DNA of 64,000 bases from Micromonospora lupini (GTDB lineage: Bacteria > Actinomycetota > Actinomycetes > Mycobacteriales > Micromonosporaceae): NCBI RefSeq assembly GCF_026342015.1, contig NZ_JAPENL010000002.1, positions 1,183,001 to 1,247,000 of the forward strand, read 5' to 3'. Of the stretch, positions 33,795-39,992 are shown one piece after another. The translations under genes were made by a program, and so were the position numbers. Numbering within the stretch: position 1 is the stretch's first letter; every line of letters starts with the position of its first letter. A model generated the notes under the pieces. The model was not told where the DNA came from, did not search any database, and saw nothing but the letters and a program-made list of their open reading frames with translations.

Positions 33795-35578
33795 TGGCCG
33801 ACAACGAACAGGTGCTGCTCGATCAAGTTCTGGTCCAGCGGCAGGCCGAACGATCCGTCCCGATCCGCGACGATGAAGCCTTCGAACTATTCGCAGCGGA
33901 ACAGGCGCTCGCAACCCGGCAACTATCCGCAGAGGAAGTCGCCGAGGGAGTCATCGGCGGCAGCAACGACGGCGCCATCGACGCGATCTACGTATTCGTC
34001 GATGGAATGCTTCTCTCCGAGGACAGCGATGTGCTGCAGGCCGGATTCTCGTCGAGCAAGCTGCCACGGGGCGTCAAGCTGCAACTCTGGTTGGTACAGG
34101 CCAAGCGGGAGACCTCATTCACCGAGACGGCCATCGACAAGGCTGCAGCTGCGCTCGCGCGGTTACTGAGCCTCGCAGAGAACGAAGATGATCTCCTCAA
34201 GCTCTACTCCTCAGGCACCGTCTCGCGGACCGGATTCTTCCGAAAGGCTCTCCGGGCCCTAGCCACGCGGCATCCCCAGGTGGAAATCCATTTCGTCTAT
34301 GCGACCCGTGGTCGGGCCAACGGCCAAAACTCGATCAACACCAAGGTCGAGATCAAAGCGCGCGACCTGGAGACCCAACTCGCTAGCGTCATATCCGGCG
34401 CGAAGGGCCACGTCGAGTTCCTCGGGGCGGCCGAGCTATGGCGACGGGCGAACACCGTCGCGTCATACACGACCGAGCTGACCTACCAGGAAAACGCGAC
34501 CAGCGGCAACAGCCACGTCGCTCTGGTGAAGCTCCGCGATTACATGATCTTCCTTAAGGACGAGGACGGTCAACTCCGGCGGCACATCTTCGACTGGAAC
34601 GTCCGGGACTATCAAGGCGACGTTGAGGTAAACCGAGAAATCCGGGCCTCGCTGGAAGACCCCGAAGGCCCCGAATTTTGGTGGCTCAACAACGGAGTGA
34701 CTATCGTCTGCTCCAAGGCAACCGCAGTCGGCAAGACCTATTCTCTAGACGATGTCCAGGTAGTCAATGGGCTGCAGTCCTCGCACACCATCTTCAATTT
34801 CTTGCGTACCGCATCTGAAAGCCATCCTGCCCTCGACCGCTCAGTGCTAGTCCGCATCCTGGTGACGGGCGACGACCTGGCTACCCGGGATCTCGTCATC
34901 CGCGCCACCAACCGCCAAACGTCGGTTCCGGCCGCCTCGCTGCGGGCCACCGACAACATCCAGCGCGACATTGAGGCGTACTTCCTCGGACACGACTGGT
35001 ACTACGACCGCCGGAAGAATTTCTACCGCAACAGCGGCCGCAGCGCCGAACGGATCGTGAGCATCTCCCTGCTTGCGCAGGCTGTTATGGCTATGGGGCT
35101 GAGCCGCCCCGACAACTCCCGTGCCCGACCTTCTAGCCTGCTGAAGCGTGACGAAGAGTACAAGCGGATATTCTCCAAGGACATCCCGGTGGAGATCTAT
35201 CTCTGGGTCGCCCAGGCTCAAAAGGAGATCGACGCCTTCCTGGCGTCGGAGACTGCCGGCGTCAGCGTGCCTGAGCGCAATAACTACCGCTTCCATTTGG
35301 CAATGGTTGCAACGGCGAAGCTCGTGGGCCAGCCCGTACGGTCTCCGAAGCAGCTCAGCCGCTTGGCCTCGGCTGGCACCCCGCTGGCAGACGCGGACCT
35401 ACCGGCGACCTTGGCCTTCCTTCGCGGCGAGTTTGCTGTACACGAACGCCGCACGGGGAACTCGCTCGACAAGATCGCCAAGGGGCCTGACTTCGTCGAG
35501 CACCTGCTGGGGATATCGCACGACCGAACCACCAAGGGGCCTGACTTCGTGGAGCGCCTGCTCAAGCGTTTCTCGTAG
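33794..35578 (+). CDS. AIPR-family protein (abortive phage infection family), nuclease-like N-terminus
   Basis: The 594-residue protein carries the AIPR core blocks WWLNNGVTIVCSKA near 294, VQVVNGLQSSHTIFNFL near 321 and IRATNRQTSVPAASLRATD near 370. The N-terminal 110 residues hold GGSNDGAIDAIYVF (D59, D63) and LQLWLVQAKRE (Q102, K104), spaced like a PD-(D/E)xK nuclease core. It is the only gene of the tRNA-Arg island. AIPR proteins are linked in the literature to phage resistance and restriction systems; here there is no methylase or partner. The C-terminus has a near-identical 10-residue motif twice (KGPDFVEHLL, KGPDFVERLL). The GTG start is preferred because it follows the -10 box directly. 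Confidence 0.85.
   Translation: MADNEQVLLDQVLVQRQAERSVPIRDDEAFELFAAEQALATRQLSAEEVAEGVIGGSNDGAIDAIYVFVDGMLLSEDSDVLQAGFSSSKLPRGVKLQLWLVQAKRETSFTETAIDKAAAALARLLSLAENEDDLLKLYSSGTVSRTGFFRKALRALATRHPQVEIHFVYATRGRANGQNSINTKVEIKARDLETQLASVISGAKGHVEFLGAAELWRRANTVASYTTELTYQENATSGNSHVALVKLRDYMIFLKDEDGQLRRHIFDWNVRDYQGDVEVNREIRASLEDPEGPEFWWLNNGVTIVCSKATAVGKTYSLDDVQVVNGLQSSHTIFNFLRTASESHPALDRSVLVRILVTGDDLATRDLVIRATNRQTSVPAASLRATDNIQRDIEAYFLGHDWYYDRRKNFYRNSGRSAERIVSISLLAQAVMAMGLSRPDNSRARPSSLLKRDEEYKRIFSKDIPVEIYLWVAQAQKEIDAFLASETAGVSVPERNNYRFHLAMVATAKLVGQPVRSPKQLSRLASAGTPLADADLPATLAFLRGEFAVHERRTGNSLDKIAKGPDFVEHLLGISHDRTTKGPDFVERLLKRFS
35478..35562 (+). repeat. In-frame duplication at the end of the AIPR gene
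   Basis: Two 31-bp copies (35478-35508 and 35532-35562) match at 29 positions and lie 54 bp apart, so the reading frame is kept. Both encode KGPDFVE followed by H or R and LL. Confidence 0.85.
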
Positions 35579-35850
35579 GGCAAGGGAGCTTCAGACGACC
35601 GACGCCTGCGAACTCCTGGACCACGGCGGACCCACGCTGATCTTCCAATCTAGCCTCGCTGCCAGATGACCACTCGGGCACGCCGGCCCCCTGACCATCC
35701 CGGACCGTCGCCCTGCTTGGCGATCCCAGGTGGTCAAACCCGGTGGCAAGGACGAGCAAGGGGTAGGGGCGTCGAAGCAGGCGGCGCAACCTCATCGGAT
35801 ATGTGGCCGCTTCACTCTGCGTCACGGTGAGCCAACATCGAGGGTCCAGC
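35579..35850. other. Island tail without a recognisable gene
   Basis: I see no credible coding sequence between the AIPR stop and the right-end palindrome. It may hold recombination-related DNA only. Confidence 0.5.
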
Positions 35851-35868
35851 GTGCCACCCAAGTGGCAC
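35851..35868. repeat. 18-bp palindrome near the right island end
   Basis: GTGCCACCCAAGTGGCAC, 56 bp inside the right att repeat, with 17 of 18 bases matching the left-end copy at 33591-33608. Confidence 0.6.
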
Positions 35869-35917
35869 AAAAACGCCCCTCCAGTCGACTTTCATCGATG
35901 ATTGGAGGGGCGTTTTT
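35869..35917 (-). terminator. Island-borne replacement terminator for tRNA-Arg
   Basis: AAAAACGCCCCTCCA pairs perfectly over 15 bp with TGGAGGGGCGTTTTT, which gives A- and T-runs on both sides. It lies just beyond the tRNA 3' end on the minus strand. Its sequence differs from the displaced original at 33393-33426. Confidence 0.8.
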
Positions 35918-35924
35918 CCTGCTC

Positions 35925-35977
35925 AACTGCTGTGCGCCCGAAGGGACTCGAACCCCTAACCTTCTGATCCGTAGTCA
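35925..35977. repeat. attR-like 53-bp direct repeat inside tRNA-Arg
   Basis: Identical to 33434-33486. It supplies tRNA nucleotides 29-73 plus 8 bp downstream, so the tRNA stayed intact after insertion, as is typical of tyrosine-recombinase elements. Confidence 0.9.
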
Positions 35978-36005
35978 GATGCTCTATCCATTGAGCTACG
36001 GGCGC
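35933..36005 (-). tRNA. tRNA-Arg(ACG)
   Basis: On the minus strand the 73 nt fold as a cloverleaf. The acceptor stem is GCGCCCG/CGGGCGC with discriminator A. The anticodon stem TCTGA/TCAGA holds loop CTACGGA (anticodon ACG), and the T-loop is TTCGAGT. CCA is not encoded. Its 3' part is the integration site of the adjacent island. Confidence 0.97.
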
Positions 36006-36040
36006 TCGTGCTCAGCCAGTGTACACATCCGGCTTTCGCG

Positions 36041-36131
36041 CGGAGACTCCGGGATTCGAACCCGGGAGGGGCTTTAAGACCCCAACCGCATTAGCAGTGC
36101 GGCGCCATAGACCAGACTAGGCGAAGTCTCC
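36041..36131 (-). tRNA. tRNA-Ser(GCT)
   Basis: The 91-nt class II tRNA has acceptor stem GGAGACT/AGTCTCC with discriminator G. The anticodon stem CCGCA/TGCGG holds loop CTGCTAA (anticodon GCT), followed by a long variable arm. It lies 35 bp upstream of tRNA-Arg on the same strand and may be co-transcribed. Confidence 0.97.
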
Positions 36132-36276
36132 CTGGTGGCCCGCAGACCACCGCGCCCGAGGATACAGGTCGCCACCCACCGGGAGCAAAACGACTTCCGA
36201 GGTACGCCCACCGCGGCTGCCGACCCCCGTGTTTCGACGCTGTGCGGCGGCGTGATCGGGACTACGCTCCATCGAT

Positions 36277-37890
36277 ATGCAGGAGCAGCCGCCGAGCGAG
36301 CCGACCCGTCGAGAGCCTGCTGAAAGAGCGCGTCGACGCTCTCCGCGGCCCACCTTCACGCCGCCGACCGCCGCCGAGCAGCCCGACGAGACGGCAGCAC
36401 CGCCGGCAGCCGCTCCGGTGAGCCCGCGTCCTCGACGGGCCAAGGCTGCCCCGGCCGTGCTGTTCCAGCCACCGGACCCGGAGCGTCCCCTGCCCCGGCA
36501 GCCGCGCCGCTCGTCTCCCGCATCCAGCGTCCCATCCGCCGCCAACCAGGCGAGCCCGCCAATCGACGCCCCACCTGCGGACCAGGCTGGCCCGCCGGAG
36601 ATCACTCCGGCCAACGACCAGGCCGACCCGCTGGAGATCGTCCCAGCCCTCGACCAGGCCAGCCCGCCGATGAACACTCCGGCCAAAGACCAGGCCAGTC
36701 CGCCGGAGACCGCCCCAGCCACGGACCAGGCCAGTCCGCCGGAGACCGCCCCAGCCACGGACCAGGCCAACCCCTCCGGCGGCACCCCGGCAGCGGGGAT
36801 GGACCAGCCGGGCAAGCGGGCTACCCCCGGCAGGACGGCCACTCCCCGCAAGAAGGCCCTCCCCGCGAAGAAGGCCCTCCCCGCCAAGAAAGCCACCCCC
36901 ACCCAGCGGGCGACCTCAGCCAGGCAGACCGCCCCGGCCAACGAGGCCACGCCCGCCAGAGCAGCGGCCCCGGCCAACGGGATCACCCCAGCCAGAGCAG
37001 CCACCCCGAGCAACGAGGCCACCCCCGCCGGGGAAGCCACCCCGAGCAACGAGATCACCCCGGCCAGCGAAGCCGCCCCGGCCAACGAGATCACCCCGGC
37101 CAGGAAGGTCTCCCGAGCCAGGAAGGCCGCCCCGGCCACCAAGCGCGCCGCGGCCCCGCGCCAGAACGCCACCCCCACGGAAGCCACGTCGACGCCGCAG
37201 CCGTCGACCGCGCTGGCCACAGCAGCGGACGACCAGGTGCCGGCTTTGGGGCGTACACCGGAATCGGATGTGCGGGCGGTGGTCGCCCGCCTGCGCGACC
37301 ACCCGGGCTTCGCACCGGAGTTGCTGGCGCTGGAGGCGGTCCGGGCGCTCGGTCCGGGCGCCGCCGAGTGGGCCGAGCGGCTGCGGGCCCGGTATCCGGA
37401 CGCGCCGGCGGACGGCCTGGCGCGGCTGGCGACCCGGCGGTACGTGCGGGCGGCGGGCGCGGGAGGGGCGGCGGCAGCTCTGGCTGGGCTCTTCGCGCCG
37501 CTGGCGGAGCTGGTGTCGGTGCTCTGGACCCAGTCGAACCTGGTGCTGCACCTGGCGGCGGCGTACGGCCGGGATCCGGCGCATTCCGACCGGGTCGCGG
37601 AACTGTTGGTGTTGACCCAGGTGCATCCGGACGCGGCGAGCGCGCGGGAGGCGTTGGCCGGTGCGCGGGAGGCGGGCGATCCGGTCGAGGGGACGTGGCC
37701 GAGGGCGGCGGAGGCCGCGTGGCGGCTGGCGGCGCCGCTCACCGCCCAGGCGGGCGGCTGGGTGGCGTTGCGGTTGGCGTCCCGCCTGTTGCCGGGCGCT
37801 GCGGTTGTCGCCGCCACGTTGGGTGACGCGGCGGCTGCCGATCGGTTGGCCGCACGTGCGGTGGCCGCCTACCGGCCGGGCCGGCGCTGA
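36277..37890 (+). CDS. Repeat-rich protein with basic Ala/Pro/Thr region and helical C-terminal domain
   Basis: Of 537 residues, 1-330 are low complexity. A Pro-rich start is followed by seven 12-residue repeats of DQASPPETAPAT type at about 90-173. A Lys/Ala/Pro stretch (KKALPAKKALPAKK) and hexamer-like TPANEATPARA units follow to about 300, recalling histone-H1-like or cell-envelope linkers. Residues 330-537 form an Ala-rich helical domain (VRAVVARLRDHPGFAPELLA, LFAPLAELVSVLWTQSNLVL) with weakly hydrophobic helices that may bind membrane. I do not recognise the family. A strong ORF-like signal on the opposite strand is a composition effect. Confidence 0.65.
   Translation: MQEQPPSEPTRREPAERARRRSPRPTFTPPTAAEQPDETAAPPAAAPVSPRPRRAKAAPAVLFQPPDPERPLPRQPRRSSPASSVPSAANQASPPIDAPPADQAGPPEITPANDQADPLEIVPALDQASPPMNTPAKDQASPPETAPATDQASPPETAPATDQANPSGGTPAAGMDQPGKRATPGRTATPRKKALPAKKALPAKKATPTQRATSARQTAPANEATPARAAAPANGITPARAATPSNEATPAGEATPSNEITPASEAAPANEITPARKVSRARKAAPATKRAAAPRQNATPTEATSTPQPSTALATAADDQVPALGRTPESDVRAVVARLRDHPGFAPELLALEAVRALGPGAAEWAERLRARYPDAPADGLARLATRRYVRAAGAGGAAAALAGLFAPLAELVSVLWTQSNLVLHLAAAYGRDPAHSDRVAELLVLTQVHPDAASAREALAGAREAGDPVEGTWPRAAEAAWRLAAPLTAQAGGWVALRLASRLLPGAAVVAATLGDAAAADRLAARAVAAYRPGRR
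36544..36795 (+). repeat. Seven tandem 36-bp coding repeats
   Basis: Seven consecutive 36-bp units start with AACCAG or GACCAG. Two (36688-36723 and 36724-36759) are identical, and the others diverge mainly in the last half. Each unit encodes 12 residues. Identical neighbours point to recent slippage or unequal exchange. Confidence 0.9.
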
Positions 37891-37894
37891 CCGG

Positions 37895-38665
37895 TCAGAG
37901 CCAGGTGAACCAGTCGCGGGGCAGCAGCGCGTAGCCGACGAAGGCGACCACGTCGAGCACTGTGTGCGCGATGACCAGCGGCAGCACCCGCCGGGTCCGC
38001 AGGTAGAAGAGGCTGAACACGACGCCCATGATCGCGTTGCCGACGAACGCGCCGAAGCCCTGGTAGAGGTGGTAGCTCCCGCGGAGCAGCGCGCTGGCCG
38101 CGATGATCGCGGCGAGCCGCCACTGGAGCTGGCGCAGCCGGGTGACCAGGTAGCCGACCACGATCACCTCCTCCAGCACGGCGTTCTGCACGGCGGAGAG
38201 GATCAGCACCGGAACCGCCCACCAGACCGACGGCAGTGCGGCCGGCACGAGCGTGGCGTTGATGCCGAGCTGCGCCGCCGCCCAGAACAGCGCCAGGCCG
38301 GGCAGGCCGATGAGCGCGGCCAGGCCGGCACCCCGGGCCAGGTCCTGACCGGGTCGCCGCGCGTCCAGGCCGAGGGTCCGCGCCGGGTCGCCGGGGTCGC
38401 GGCTGAGCAGGTGTACGGCGAGCAGCACGGGTAGCAGCGCGAAGACGATGCCGAGGAGCTGGTACGTCAGGTCCAGCCAGGGGCGGGCCGACGCGGAGGT
38501 GTTGAGCGAGGCGGTCTGCTTGGAGAGCGGGCCCTCGGCGGTCAGCTTCGCGATGATCGAGACCACCGCGTAGACCGCGGACTGGCCGAGGGAGAGGCCG
38601 AGAACCAGCAACGTCTCGGTCCCCAGCAGCCGGCGGGACACCTGGCGGGTCAGCTCAACGGTCAC
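37895..38665 (-). CDS. CPBP-family intramembrane protease-like protein
   Basis: A GTG at 38665 gives 256 residues with about seven membrane segments. The family motifs are LEEVIVVGYLVTRL (EE motif, near residue 170), LLRGSYHLYQGFGAF and LVIAHTVLDVVAFVG. They align with motifs 1-3 of CPBP/CAAX-type (Abi) proteases. The usual arginine of EExxxR is not in place (EEVIVVGY). Substrate unknown. It is divergent from the flavohemoglobin gene. Confidence 0.8.
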   Translation of the reverse strand: MTVELTRQVSRRLLGTETLLVLGLSLGQSAVYAVVSIIAKLTAEGPLSKQTASLNTSASARPWLDLTYQLLGIVFALLPVLLAVHLLSRDPGDPARTLGLDARRPGQDLARGAGLAALIGLPGLALFWAAAQLGINATLVPAALPSVWWAVPVLILSAVQNAVLEEVIVVGYLVTRLRQLQWRLAAIIAASALLRGSYHLYQGFGAFVGNAIMGVVFSLFYLRTRRVLPLVIAHTVLDVVAFVGYALLPRDWFTWL

Positions 38666-38725
38666 CGCACCACTCTGCCCGACGGACGGCACCACGGGCA
38701 CGGCCGATCGGCCTGCGTGAACCGA

Positions 38726-38742
38726 TCGCACATTCTGTGCGA
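38726..38742. promoter_or_regulatory. Operator-like palindrome upstream of the flavohemoglobin gene
   Basis: TCGCACA-TTC-TGTGCGA is a perfect 7-3-7 inverted repeat, 68 bp before the GTG of the flavohemoglobin gene and 60 bp upstream of the divergent CPBP gene. It could bind a nitric-oxide or redox regulator such as NsrR or a Crp-type protein, but does not match a consensus I know precisely. Confidence 0.45.
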
Positions 38743-38809
38743 CCAGTGAGCACGCTCCGTGGAGATTCTATGAGCGCCCGATCCGCTGCCGTCTGGAGAA
38801 GGAGCACCG

Positions 38810-39925
38810 GTGGACAACGTCGCACGGTTGCTGAAGGAGAGCTGGACCCTGGTCGAGGAGGACCGGGAGCGGCTGAGTGGTCACTTCTACGCTCGGCTGT
38901 TCCTGCTCGACCCCGCCCTGCGGCAGCTCTTTCCGGTGCAGATGACCGGCCAGGGTGATCGCCTGCTGGAAGCGATCATCACGGCGATCCACACCCTGGA
39001 CGACCCGGAGAGCTTCGACGAGTTCCTCCGGGGGCTGGGCCGAGATCACCGCAAGTACCAGGTGGCCGACAAGCACTACGCGACGGTGGGGGTGGCCCTG
39101 CTGGACGCGTTGCGCAGCATCGCCGGCGATGGTTGGAACCTGGAGTACGACCAGGCGTGGCGGGACGCGTACGCGGCGATCGCGGCGAAGATGATGGCCG
39201 GGGCGACCGATGACGACAACCCGCCGTTCTGGCACGCCGAGGTGCTGACCCACGAGCGGCACGGCCCGGACATCGCCGTGCTTACCTGCCGGGCCCTGCA
39301 ACATCCGCTGCCGTGGCGTGCGGGCCAGTACGTCAGTCTGGAGCTGCCCCGCTTCCACCCGCGGGTGTGGCGGAACTACTCGGTGGCGAACGTCCCGAAC
39401 GACGACAACGTGCTGGAGTTCCACGTACGCAGCCCCGGCGCGGGGTGGGTGTCCGGGGCGCTGGTCCGCCGGGTGCGACCCGGGCACCTGCTGCGCCTGG
39501 CGGCGCCGATGGGGTCGATGACCCTGGACCGGTCCTCCGAGCGGGACATCCTCTGCGTGGCCGGCGGCGTCGGGCTGGCACCGGTCAAGGCGCTGGTGGA
39601 GGAGTTGGCCAGCTACAACCGGACGCGATGGGTGCACGTCTTCTACGGCGCCCGGCACGCGACGGACCTGTACGGGCTGGCCGGCCTGCGGGAGCTGGTG
39701 GGCGCACACCCGTGGTTGTCGGTCACCGCGGCGTGCAGCGACGACCCCGACTTCGACGGCGAGTTGGGCGACATCCCGGACGTGGTGGCCCGGTACGGCC
39801 CGTGGACGACGCACGACTGCTACGTCTCCGGGTCGGCGCAGATGGTCCGGTCGACGCTGCGGGTGCTCGCCGCGGACGAGGTGCCCCCGCCGAACATCCG
39901 CTACGACACGTTCGGCGACATCTAG
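38810..39925 (+). CDS. hmp-like: Flavohemoglobin-like NO dioxygenase
   Basis: The 371-residue protein has AAGGAG before its GTG. The globin domain (1-135) has a proximal His in VADKHYATVG (H89), Y27 in HFYARLF at the B10 position and FPVQ at the CD corner. The FAD domain contains RNYSVAN (Arg-x-Tyr-Ser). The NAD domain has VAGGVGLAPVKAL and CYVSGSAQMV. Such proteins oxidise NO to nitrate using O2 and NAD(P)H. It is slightly shorter than E. coli Hmp. A palindrome lies in the promoter region. Confidence 0.88.
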   Translation: MDNVARLLKESWTLVEEDRERLSGHFYARLFLLDPALRQLFPVQMTGQGDRLLEAIITAIHTLDDPESFDEFLRGLGRDHRKYQVADKHYATVGVALLDALRSIAGDGWNLEYDQAWRDAYAAIAAKMMAGATDDDNPPFWHAEVLTHERHGPDIAVLTCRALQHPLPWRAGQYVSLELPRFHPRVWRNYSVANVPNDDNVLEFHVRSPGAGWVSGALVRRVRPGHLLRLAAPMGSMTLDRSSERDILCVAGGVGLAPVKALVEELASYNRTRWVHVFYGARHATDLYGLAGLRELVGAHPWLSVTAACSDDPDFDGELGDIPDVVARYGPWTTHDCYVSGSAQMVRSTLRVLAADEVPPPNIRYDTFGDI

Positions 39926-39941
39926 ACGTTCCTCCCCCCAC

Positions 39942-39983
39942 ACCGGGGCGCGTGCCCCTGCCCCCTGGGGCACGCGCCCCGGT
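39942..39983. terminator. Bidirectional terminator
   Basis: Perfect 17-bp stem starting ACCGGGGCGCG with an 8-nt loop, between the convergent flavohemoglobin and XRE-deformylase genes. Confidence 0.8.
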
Positions 39984-39992
39984 CCCCCTTGC

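Larger units (their letters stand above)
33434..35977. mobile_element. Minimal genomic island integrated in tRNA-Arg(ACG), carrying a lone AIPR gene
   Basis: The bounds are two perfect 53-bp copies of the tRNA 3' region. Between them are one 594-codon gene, a palindrome near each end, a replacement terminator and a candidate operator. No integrase, excisionase, relaxase or phage gene is present. Codon use inside is visibly less GC-rich than outside. The right copy rebuilds a complete tRNA; the left copy is the displaced original 3' end. It is either a satellite mobilised in trans or the remnant of a larger element. Confidence 0.85.

Noticed and set aside
33434..35977. Insertion sequence or transposon as explanation of the island
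   Set aside because: There are no terminal inverted repeats at the boundaries and no transposase; the 53-bp tRNA repeat fits site-specific recombination.
35730..36077. ORF across the right island end and tRNA-Arg
   Set aside because: It translates the terminator and tRNA genes; no coding signal.
36117..37817. Long open frame antisense to the repeat-rich protein (566 codons)
   Set aside because: It is Ala/Gly/Arg-rich with simple repeats mirroring the sense strand, has no ribosome binding site, and overlaps tRNA-Ser. A GC-bias artefact.
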